NCBI RefSeq assembly: GCF_025175675.1
Contig: NZ_JANIOA010000016.1
Location: 1 to 64,000, forward strand
Length of the DNA stretch: 64,000 bases
Direction of reading: 5' to 3'
Source of the DNA: Sedimenticola hydrogenitrophicus
GTDB taxonomy: Bacteria > Pseudomonadota > Gammaproteobacteria > Chromatiales > Chromatiaceae
Shown here: positions 17,215 to 24,469 of the stretch, piece after piece
Numbering within the stretch: position 1 is the stretch's first letter
Layout: each line of letters begins with the position of its first letter
The notes under the pieces: model-generated
Seen by the model: only the letters and a program-made list of their open reading frames with translations
Databases searched by the model: none
Told to the model about the DNA's origin: nothing
Position numbers and translations under genes: made by a program

Positions 17215-17947
17215 ACACCGTCTTCAGGATGTCCGTGGTTCGGGCAACCGGGTCCTCGCGGATCAGCCGCTCCTGCTCGGCCAGTTTCAGGAACAGACCA
17301 TCCAGTGCCCGGGCGGTGACGTACTTATCCAGATCCAGCGCGTCCATATCCACGTAGGAGCCGAGGAAGCCCACCTGACCGACCAGATCCTTGTAGGCGG
17401 AGGTCACGCCGGCCCGTTTGGTGGCCTGTTGCACGATGGGCAGGATGACCGCCTTCAGCCGATCGCTCCCCTTGGCCTTGAAGTAGTCGGTGGCCGCGCT
17501 GTCGCCACCCTTGAGAATGCCCCGGGCATCCTCCAGCGACATCTGACGGATGGTCTCGCCGAAAATCGACAGCGTCTCCGGGACCGCCTGCTCCGCCGCC
17601 CGGTTCAGGGTGGTTTCGAACTCGTCCACCAACGTGCCCTGACCGACAGCCCGCAGCCCCTTGGCAACGCTATTCAGCCCCTCGGGCAGCGGGATCCGCA
17701 CCTGGGCGTCGTTCAGGTACCCCCCCTGGCGACCGAGCAGGGCAATGGCCTTCTCGGTACCGACGCGGAGGGCCTCCTTCAGCCCCTGGATTATCTGCTC
17801 GTTGCTCAGGGTGGACGCAGTGGATACGTCGCGCTGCTCAACCGCCTCCCTGGCCGATTCAAGCCAGGACTTCCAGTCCGCCTGGGCCACCCCGGCGATG
17901 AACACGGCGCCCAATAGGAGGGCCGATACCCCTTGTTTCTGCTGCAT
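17204..17947 (-). CDS. DUF4197 exported protein
   Basis: The 247-residue product begins with a signal peptide (GVSALLLGAVFIAGVAQA, likely cut after residue 23). The mature part has LSNEQIIQGLKEALRVGTEKA and LDGLFLKLAEQERLIR, which match the DUF4197 family of helical periplasmic proteins of unknown function. The 3' end overlaps the start of mobB by up to 11 bases, so translation may be coupled even though no functional link is known. Confidence 0.85.
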   Translation of the reverse strand: MQQKQGVSALLLGAVFIAGVAQADWKSWLESAREAVEQRDVSTASTLSNEQIIQGLKEALRVGTEKAIALLGRQGGYLNDAQVRIPLPEGLNSVAKGLRAVGQGTLVDEFETTLNRAAEQAVPETLSIFGETIRQMSLEDARGILKGGDSAATDYFKAKGSDRLKAVILPIVQQATKRAGVTSAYKDLVGQVGFLGSYVDMDALDLDKYVTARALDGLFLKLAEQERLIREDPVARTTDILKTVFGG

Positions 17948-18222
17948 GGCTAGGCTCCCGGCCGGCGCTTGCGATTGTGGTGGGCAGTGCCGGACCGGAG
18001 CGGACGCCCCGCCGGTTGCATGCGGTTTAGTGTACCAGAAGTGGGGGGATTGGCAGGTATTCCCGTTTCGGGAACAGATCCGGCCGGGCCGCAGAGCGTG
18101 TCTGTTTCAGACCGTCACGGAACAGGATTTCAGCGATGGCATGGCGGTGCGCCGATGCCAGGGGTTTGCGTTACTCTGAAAACCCTGGCATGGCGGCTCG
18201 CCTTGGTACGAACGCCGCCGGA

Positions 18223-18534
18223 TCAGCGAGACGGGCTGCTGCCGAGCAGCAGCGCGAACTGCAGCGCCTCCCGGTGGCTGACGCGTACGGCCTGGTTCAC
18301 CGGTGCATTACAGATGAAACCTGGGGTGCAGCTTGGCAGACGTGCCGAGGTTGCCTTATTCTCGACGACAGCCTGCTCCTGCAGGTGTGAAGTGATGGCA
18401 GGCAATCCGTTTCCGGCCGCAAGTGATCGAGTGTTCTGAGTCGTTCCCATGGCGGTGGTTGATGCCGTTACCAGCATGACCAGACCGACCAGTGTTTTCG
18501 AACCGATATGTTCAGACCCGTGTATTCTGCCCAT
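18223..18534 (-). CDS. small exported protein of unknown function
   Basis: I do not recognise this 103-residue protein. After ATG 18534 there is a probable signal sequence (KTLVGLVMLVTASTTAMG). The mature part contains two cysteines in SCTPGFICNAP and is otherwise polar. AGAGGTGG lies just upstream of the start. It could be a lineage-specific periplasmic protein or a spurious frame; the signal peptide and ribosome binding site favour a real gene. The flanking 17948-18222 holds no gene. Confidence 0.45.
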   Translation of the reverse strand: MGRIHGSEHIGSKTLVGLVMLVTASTTAMGTTQNTRSLAAGNGLPAITSHLQEQAVVENKATSARLPSCTPGFICNAPVNQAVRVSHREALQFALLLGSSPSR

Positions 18535-18841
18535 GACGCCACCTCTAAATCTGCCCGGTAATCGCCCTCCCGAGTGCAAGTCTGGACAAGGTCATATAGA
18601 GATACAAGGGCCTGGCAGGCAAAAAGAATGGTTTATTTTCAAAGCGCTACGCCACTCCCATTTCGCTTAACGACCGGCTCCCAAACATTGCGGAACCGCT
18701 TGGCATTCAAAGGGTCGATTGGGTCACACCGTTAAACCTTCCTCGCGGCCAGTGCGGTAGATCCATCGGTTGATTGAACGCGTGCAGGGTTGAAAAACAA
18801 GCCCCGTCTGCAGAATTTGTGGGCGCGGGAATCGGACATTT

Positions 18842-18938
18842 TCTCTCGCCAAGACGCCAAGAACGCCAAGGAAAACTGATTTCTTCGCTTAAATTCCGAT
18901 TCCTCACTCTTTGCGCGCTTGGAGTTCTTGGCGAGAGT
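18842..18938. repeat. family D inverted repeat, copy 2
   Basis: Left arm TCTCGCCAAGACGCCAAG and a diverged right arm (CTTGGAGTTCTTGGCGAGAG) enclose an AT-richer centre, as in the copy at 12410-12490. It lies in the gene-free 18535-19103 region, where I see no other structure. Confidence 0.8.
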
Positions 18939-19103
18939 GGAAAACCCGTTCCGAAAATAAACGATCTGAAAACCTTAACTCTTCGCTGCCGCTTCCAGCA
19001 TGCCATGCGCCAGGTGCTCGCTATGGGCAAAACATCAGCACACGGATTTTGCGAAGAAGCCAGGAGTAGATAGAGGTGTAGCTGAGAGGTGGCTTGGGAG
19101 GGG

Positions 19104-19469
19104 TTATTTCGAGCCGTGCAGCATCACCACCAGATCGGCTTCGCTACGGCTCAGGCCGAGTTCCTTCACCAGGTCGCTGGCGCTGGCGCCCCGCTGTACC
19201 AACTGGATCGCCTCCCCGTAGGGACGGTCCGGCTGGCTGGACTCCATCGACTCCTGCCGATGGGCCAGATCGCGGCCGCTGCGTTCCAGATCGCTGACCC
19301 GTTGATCGACGCCCACCGCTCCGGAGCAGAGGGCGTTGAGATTTTCCGTCAAGGAGTGGATCTGTGACTCCGCCTCGCGTAGCCGCCCGGCGAAAGTGCG
19401 CAGCCGAAGGCCGGTGAGGATCAGCGCCGCGATGGCCAGAAAAAGAGAGACGAGCGTAAGGATTTGCAT
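19104..19469 (-). CDS. DUF2802 membrane-anchored protein of the polar flagellar/chemotaxis cluster
   Basis: The 121-residue protein starts with a membrane helix (LTVSLFLAIAALILTGLRL region, residues 3-22), followed by a heptad-rich coiled coil and a C-terminal helix-turn-helix-like segment SDLVKELGLSRSEADLVVMLHG. This is the DUF2802 pattern found at the end of che operons with cheW in Pseudomonas and relatives. Its function is unknown. An upstream in-frame start adds 17 residues without a better signal. It is the last gene of the leftward block. Confidence 0.8.
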   Translation of the reverse strand: MQILTLVSLFLAIAALILTGLRLRTFAGRLREAESQIHSLTENLNALCSGAVGVDQRVSDLERSGRDLAHRQESMESSQPDRPYGEAIQLVQRGASASDLVKELGLSRSEADLVVMLHGSK

Positions 19470-19479
19470 AACAGCGTAT

Positions 19480-19653
19480 TCAGGCGTAATCGTCGATCTT
19501 TGGGTGCTTGTCACCCCCATTGATCACCGGTTTAGAGGGCTGGTTTTTTTTCTTTTTGTCCTGCGGCTCGATCTCGGGGCGTTTCCCCCGGGATTCATCA
19601 CGCCGCACAGGCCAGGCAGGCTTGATCGGTGTTGGCTGACTGATTTCCGACAT
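19480..19653 (-). CDS. 57-residue proline/lysine-rich protein between cheW and DUF2802
   Basis: A short reading frame from ATG 19653 with GGAGGTGA six bases upstream encodes MSEISQPTPIKPAWPVRRDE, then a charged region with DKKKKNQPSKP and the C-terminus HPKIDDYA. It fills the gap between cheW (26 bp) and the DUF2802 gene (10 bp). No domain, membrane helix or cysteine is seen; it is likely disordered. The strong ribosome binding site and tight operon spacing support a real gene. Confidence 0.7.
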   Translation of the reverse strand: MSEISQPTPIKPAWPVRRDESRGKRPEIEPQDKKKKNQPSKPVINGGDKHPKIDDYA

Positions 19654-19679
19654 GGCTCACCTCCGGTTGCGGGCAAAAA

Positions 19680-20162
19680 TCAGAACATACCGACCTGATC
19701 CCACTCCTCTTCGCTCAGCAGTTTGTTCAGATCCACCACTATCAACAGATCATTTTCCCGTGTGGCGACGCCCTGGATAAACTTGGAACTGTCCTCGTTA
19801 CCCACATTCGGCGCCGCATCGATTTCCGAGCCACGCAACTCGACCACCTCGGCCACACTATCCACCAGAATGCCGACCACCTGCATCTCGGACTCGATAA
19901 TTACAATCCGGCTCGCTTCACCGATATCCCCGGGGGGTAGGCCGAAGCGGCTGCGGGTATCGATAACGGTAACGACATTTCCCCGCAGGTTGATGATGCC
20001 GAGGACATAGGGCGGCGCACCGGGTACAGGGGCAATCTCCGTGACCCGTAACACCTCTTGTACATGCATCACGTTGATGCCGTAGGTCTCATCCTCCAGA
20101 CGGAATGTGACCAGCTGATAAACAGGATCATTTGCTGAACCCTCGGCAGCGCGAGTAGTCAT
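19680..20162 (-). CDS. cheW: chemotaxis coupling protein CheW
   Basis: The 160-residue CheW domain spans nearly the whole protein, with YQLVTFRLEDETYGINVMHVQEVLR, shown here as YGINVMHVQEVLR, PYVLGIINLRG and VVTVIDTRSRFGL. CheW links chemoreceptors to CheA in cytoplasmic arrays. It follows parP by 73 bp in the same direction and belongs to the polar chemotaxis operon. An antisense-free, clean CheW with all core elements is seen. Confidence 0.95.
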   Translation of the reverse strand: MTTRAAEGSANDPVYQLVTFRLEDETYGINVMHVQEVLRVTEIAPVPGAPPYVLGIINLRGNVVTVIDTRSRFGLPPGDIGEASRIVIIESEMQVVGILVDSVAEVVELRGSEIDAAPNVGNEDSSKFIQGVATRENDLLIVVDLNKLLSEEEWDQVGMF

Positions 20163-20235
20163 GGCCGTACCTCTGTTTCACTTAAATTATATGTCATTTT
20201 ACTGGCCCCCTCGGGGCGATGCAGAACCGAAGGCA

Positions 20236-20970
20236 TTATTTGTGCCCCACCATCTCCAGCAGTGCGTCCACATTGAGCAGTACGCTCAGCTGCTCGATCA
20301 CGGTACCGGCCATCCAGGGTCGGCAGCCCACCCCGCGGCGCCAGCGGACATCCGCCTGCTCCAGGGTCAGCGGGCTTTGCAAGCTGTCGCAGGCCAGCCC
20401 CCAGCGACCATCCCCGATCATCAACACATGGCTGCCCCGGGGTCGCTGCTCCGACGCCTTCTCCAGGCGGTCCGGCATGATCAGCTGGGCGGTATCGATC
20501 ACCACCACATTCCGCTCCCGATGGACCAAGACCCCCAAATGCCAGTCGGGTTGCCCCGGGATCCGGGTCAGATCCTGATCCCATTCGGTGATACTGCAGA
20601 GCGCCGTGAGCGGCACCACCATATTCATGCCGCGCACCCTGAAGGGCAGGCACTGGAACCGCGAACGACCCCACTCCGGAACGATCCCTTCCGGCTCGCC
20701 CGCCGCCGCCGCGGTCACTTCTACTGCTGTATCGACCGACGGGGCGATTTCTATAGCCCCAGCCGCCTCGACCGCCGCCTCGCTCTGCACTCCCTGGCGA
20801 ATCTCCACCACCTGGGCCAGTTTCGGTTGCGCCTGAACGGGGGCAGTCACGGTCCGCGGCGGCGCCTCCTGGAACGCCTCCACCTCACTCAGCAGTGCGG
20901 CCAGATAGCTGTCGATCGCCTGTTCCGGGGCATGCAGTACCGCCTTGGGTTTTTTCGGGTCCATACTCAT
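20236..20970 (-). CDS. parP: ParP-like protein with C-terminal CheW domain
   Basis: The 244-residue protein has an N-terminal part (IDSYLAALLSEVEA, residues 19-32) and an Ala/Val/Glu-rich linker to about residue 95, then a CheW-like domain from FQCLPFRVRG to the end. In Vibrio, ParP joins ParC and CheA at the pole and protects chemotaxis arrays. It overlaps the ParA-type gene by four bases, supporting the ParC/ParP assignment. The name rests on architecture and position. Confidence 0.85.
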   Translation of the reverse strand: MSMDPKKPKAVLHAPEQAIDSYLAALLSEVEAFQEAPPRTVTAPVQAQPKLAQVVEIRQGVQSEAAVEAAGAIEIAPSVDTAVEVTAAAAGEPEGIVPEWGRSRFQCLPFRVRGMNMVVPLTALCSITEWDQDLTRIPGQPDWHLGVLVHRERNVVVIDTAQLIMPDRLEKASEQRPRGSHVLMIGDGRWGLACDSLQSPLTLEQADVRWRRGVGCRPWMAGTVIEQLSVLLNVDALLEMVGHK

Positions 20971-21767
20971 TGGGCCACTCCGGATACGGGGATCGATTTC
21001 GGCTCGCTCTGCAACATCTCCAGTAGCGCCGTGTAGGCCTCCACGCCTTTTCCCCGCGGGTCCGCGACCGAGGGCGGCAACCCGACCTTGCTCGCCTCCC
21101 GCAACCGGGTATCAACCGGGATGACCCCATTCCAGATGTGTTCCCGGTAGGTCTCCCTAAGCACGCGCAGACTATCGACCGAGGCCCGGGTGCGGCGGTC
21201 GAACATGGTCGGTACGATGGTGTAGGGGAGCGGCGTGCTGCGCGCCTTGAGCACCATCTTCAGGGTATGCAGCATGCGCTCCAGCCCTTTCAACGCCAGG
21301 AACTCGGTCTGCACCGGGATGACCAGCCGTTCACAGGCGGCGAGCGCATTCACCATGAGTACACCCAGCATCGGCGGACAATCGATCATCACATAGTCGA
21401 ACTGCCCGGAGAGCTGCTCGAACGCCCGCTTCAGCACCAGCCCCATCCCTTCCATGCGTCCGGCCTGCCGATCCAGCGTAGCCAGGGCGACCGACGCCGG
21501 CAGCAATTGCAGTCCCTCCGTGCCGGTCTTGTACAGCAGGCTGGCGGGGTCGATCGGTCTTTTGTCGGCCGCCGCCTGAAACAGGCTGTAGGTGCTCTCC
21601 TCGATGGCATCTGGATCGTAGCGGAAGTAGCTGGTAAGCGACCCGTGAGGATCGATATCCACCAGCAGGGTACGAAACCCCCATACCGAAAGCAGACCAC
21701 CCAGGGTCACGGCGGTGGTGGTTTTCCCCACCCCGCCCTTCTGATTGGCGATGGTCCAGACCTTCAT
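20967..21767 (-). CDS. parC: ParA/MinD-family ATPase for polar placement of chemotaxis arrays (ParC-like)
   Basis: The 266-residue ATPase has the deviant Walker A KGGVGKTTT at 10-18, with signature lysine K10, the LLVDIDPHGSLTSYF switch and IDCPPMLG. It is a ParA-type protein rather than FlhG. Its place between motD and parP is that of Vibrio parC / Pseudomonas PA1462, which set array localisation. This ParC is unrelated to the topoisomerase IV subunit of that name. It overlaps motD by four bases. Confidence 0.88.
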   Translation of the reverse strand: MKVWTIANQKGGVGKTTTAVTLGGLLSVWGFRTLLVDIDPHGSLTSYFRYDPDAIEESTYSLFQAAADKRPIDPASLLYKTGTEGLQLLPASVALATLDRQAGRMEGMGLVLKRAFEQLSGQFDYVMIDCPPMLGVLMVNALAACERLVIPVQTEFLALKGLERMLHTLKMVLKARSTPLPYTIVPTMFDRRTRASVDSLRVLRETYREHIWNGVIPVDTRLREASKVGLPPSVADPRGKGVEAYTALLEMLQSEPKSIPVSGVAQ

Positions 21768-22594
21768 CCGTCACCCCCGCTGGAAGTTCCCGGCGGGTAT
21801 GCGCTGCCATTCGTCAGCTGCCGCGCCATGATCAGTAGATTGACCCGCCGATTGTCCTTCCTCCCCTCCGCGGTGGTGTTGCTGGAGAGCGGCCTGAACT
21901 CGCCATAACCGATGGCGGCCATGCGCTCGGAGGCAACGCCCAGCTTGGCGAAGTAGTGCACCACACTGGCGGCCCGGGCGGCGGAAAGCTCCCAGTTGGA
22001 CGGGAAACTGATGGTGCTGATGGGCACATTGTCCGTGTGCCCCTCCACATTGATCATATTCGGCAGCGGCTTGACGATAAGGATCACATTGCGCAACGCC
22101 TTCAGGGCCTCCCGGGAGAGTCTGGCGCTGCCGCTTTCAAAAAGCATGCTGCTTTTCATCTCCACCTCGACGCCCCGGTCCGTGCGGCTCACATTGACCA
22201 GCCCCTGATCGGCATATTCCAGCAGCGCCCGGGCGAGTTCGTTTTCCACCGCCTCCAGGGTGCGGCTCTCCATCAGCGAGCCGTCCTCGCCACGCTCGGA
22301 CAGCGGATCCGATGGCAGGGTCTGCGGTTGATTCCGCTCCGGAACCACCGGATCCCCCATCTGAGGTTCCAGGGTACGCACCTCATCCCCGACCTGGATG
22401 GGATCGGCACTGCGCACCGGGGAGACGAAGGCCTCTGTCAGGGTGTTGGAGAGGACACGGTATTTGCCGTCGTTGACCGAGGAGATGGAGTACATGACGA
22501 CAAAAAAGGCAAACAGCAGGGTGATGAAATCGGCGTAGGAGACCAGCCAGCGCTCATGGTTATCATGCTCCTCATGCCGTCTTCTGCGCGCCAT
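21764..22594 (-). CDS. motD: flagellar stator subunit MotD (MotB family)
   Basis: The 276-residue protein has one N-terminal membrane helix (FITLLFAFFVVMYS, about 22-37) with the aspartate-bearing SYADF just before it, and a C-terminal OmpA-like peptidoglycan-binding domain with INVEGHTDNVPI and DNRRVNLLI. It anchors the stator to the wall. Paired with motC next to it, it forms the second MotAB-like stator of polar-flagellated gammaproteobacteria. The genes are abutted: motC stop and motD start share a base. Confidence 0.92.
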   Translation of the reverse strand: MARRRRHEEHDNHERWLVSYADFITLLFAFFVVMYSISSVNDGKYRVLSNTLTEAFVSPVRSADPIQVGDEVRTLEPQMGDPVVPERNQPQTLPSDPLSERGEDGSLMESRTLEAVENELARALLEYADQGLVNVSRTDRGVEVEMKSSMLFESGSARLSREALKALRNVILIVKPLPNMINVEGHTDNVPISTISFPSNWELSAARAASVVHYFAKLGVASERMAAIGYGEFRPLSSNTTAEGRKDNRRVNLLIMARQLTNGSAYPPGTSSGGDG

Positions 22595-23334
22595 CAGATG
22601 ATATATCCCTGCAGCTTTGACTCGATATTGCGCGGGTTTTCCCCCTCGGCAATGGATACGATACCCTCGACAATCATCTCCCGATAATGAGTCCGGCTGA
22701 GCGCCAGCGCCTTCAGCTTGCTCCCGAACGGCAACAGGAACAGGTTGGCCAGGCCGACACCATAGATGGTGGCCACGAATGCGGTGGCGATGCCGCTACC
22801 CAGCTTACTGGGATCGGCCAGATTCTGCATCACATGAATCAGCCCCATGACCGCGCCGATGATACCGATGGTCGGTGAGTAGCCGCCCATACCTTCAAAC
22901 ACCTTTGCCGCCTGCAGGTCATGCTGCTCGCGGGTCTCTATCTCCACTTCCAGGATGTTGCGGATAACCTCCGGTTCACTGCCATCCACCAGCAGTTGCA
23001 TCCCCTTGCGGATAAACAGATCAGGCTCCTTCTCGGCAATCTCCTCAAGCCCGAGCAACCCCTCTTTTCTGGCGACATTGCTCCACTCGACCAGCTTCCT
23101 GATGGTGGGATTCAGCTGCTGCCCGGTCGGCCTGAAAACGCTCCCGGCGGAACGCAGGGCATGCAGAAACACCGTCATCGGGGTCTGCAGCATGATGGCG
23201 CCGATGGTGCCGCCGAACACGATCACCAGGGCGGGTCCGTTGGCCAGGGCGCCGATCTCGCCACCCTCCAGTGCGTTCCCGCCCAGGATGGCGGCCAATG
23301 CGATGATGACACCGACAATGCTCAGGTAGTCCAT
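22594..23334 (-). CDS. motC: flagellar stator subunit MotC (MotA family)
   Basis: The 246-residue MotA/TolQ/ExbB-type protein has four membrane helices and the GYSPTIGIIGAVMGLIHVM proton-channel helix. The large cytoplasmic loop contains RKEGLLGLEE, typical of MotC/PomA. With MotD it converts ion flow into torque. Its start is close to the cheB stop (one base between), consistent with one long operon. Confidence 0.93.
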   Translation of the reverse strand: MDYLSIVGVIIALAAILGGNALEGGEIGALANGPALVIVFGGTIGAIMLQTPMTVFLHALRSAGSVFRPTGQQLNPTIRKLVEWSNVARKEGLLGLEEIAEKEPDLFIRKGMQLLVDGSEPEVIRNILEVEIETREQHDLQAAKVFEGMGGYSPTIGIIGAVMGLIHVMQNLADPSKLGSGIATAFVATIYGVGLANLFLLPFGSKLKALALSRTHYREMIVEGIVSIAEGENPRNIESKLQGYII

Positions 23335-23335
23335 G

Positions 23336-24385
23336 TCACACCGCCTTGATCAGACTGGGTCCGATATCCGCCAAGGCGAGTACGCGGTCGGATAATCCCG
23401 CCTTTTCAACCGCCTGCGGCATGCCATAGACCACGCAGCTCTCCTCATTCTGTGACCAGACGGTTGAGCCGCCCTCCTTGAGTAGGCGTGCCGCCTGTTT
23501 GCCGTTCGCGCCCATACCGGTGAGGATGATCGCCAGCACATCGCGCGGCATCAGCCGGGCCGCCGAGCCCAGGCTCACGTCGACACAGGGCCGATAGGTC
23601 TGCTCGGGAGTACTCTCCTTGACGCGGATCACCACCCCCTCGCCACGGCGTTCCAGCAGCATCTGTTTTCCACCCGGGGCCAGGTAGGCATGAGCGGGGC
23701 GCAGCAGATCCCCATCCGCCGCCTCCTTGACGCTGATGGCACACTGGGAATCCAGCCGCTCCGCATAGGCGGGGGTGAAACTGGCCGGCATATGCACGAC
23801 GATAATGATCGGCAGGGGAAAGCTCGCCGGTAACGCCGCCAGCAGCGTCTGGATGGCCACCGGCCCCCCCGTGGAGGCACCGATCGCCACCAGCCGGTAA
23901 CTGCCCCGGTGAATCGGGTAGGCGGGGCGCTGTGCCACCGGTGCCGGCCGGGGCTTGATGAGGGTACCAAGACGCCGGTTGACCCCGCGCGTGCCGATCG
24001 CCAGCACCCGTCGCACCAGCAGCGTGGACGCCTCCTGGCCGGTAGTGCTGTCGAACTGTTTCGGCAGAAAATCCACCGCCCCCGCTTCCAGGGCATCCAG
24101 CGTTGCCTTGGCGCCCTCGTGGGTGAGCGATGAGAACATCAGGATCGGAATCGGATTTTCCGCGACGATGCGTTTTACCGCGCTGATGCCGTCAAGTACC
24201 GGCATCTCCACGTCCATGGTGATCACATCCGGTTTCAGGCGCCGGGCTTCGATGATGGCGCTCTGGCCGTCACCGGCGAAACCGACCACCTCGATCATGG
24301 GATCGCCACCCAGCATGGCGGCGATTCGCCTGCGGAAGAACGCCGAATCGTCGACCACCAGCACCCGTACCCTGGAGCCGACCAT
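23336..24385 (-). CDS. cheB: chemotaxis methylesterase CheB, Asn at the expected catalytic Asp
   Basis: The 349-residue protein has an N-terminal receiver (DD near 12, phospho-acceptor D58 in TMDVEMP) and a C-terminal methylesterase domain with S171 in GASTGGP and H198 in VVHMP. The third triad position lies in GMGANGK, where most CheB proteins have GMGADG or GMGNDG; codon AAC at residue 294 gives Asn. The enzyme removes methyl groups and deamidates receptors. Whether activity is reduced is unknown. The gene follows cheA after an 84-bp gap. Confidence 0.93.
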   Translation of the reverse strand: MVGSRVRVLVVDDSAFFRRRIAAMLGGDPMIEVVGFAGDGQSAIIEARRLKPDVITMDVEMPVLDGISAVKRIVAENPIPILMFSSLTHEGAKATLDALEAGAVDFLPKQFDSTTGQEASTLLVRRVLAIGTRGVNRRLGTLIKPRPAPVAQRPAYPIHRGSYRLVAIGASTGGPVAIQTLLAALPASFPLPIIIVVHMPASFTPAYAERLDSQCAISVKEAADGDLLRPAHAYLAPGGKQMLLERRGEGVVIRVKESTPEQTYRPCVDVSLGSAARLMPRDVLAIILTGMGANGKQAARLLKEGGSTVWSQNEESCVVYGMPQAVEKAGLSDRVLALADIGPSLIKAV

Positions 24386-24469
24386 TAGCGGCCTACCCGA
24401 GGGTTGCCGGGGGCGGCGGGTGGACAGTCCGGATGATCGGTTGTTTTCAGTCCAATCCCGGATTTCAGG

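Noticed and set aside
20159-20674. Same-strand frame inside parP
   Set aside because: Out of frame with the CheW domain; Gly/Arg-rich with no ribosome binding site.
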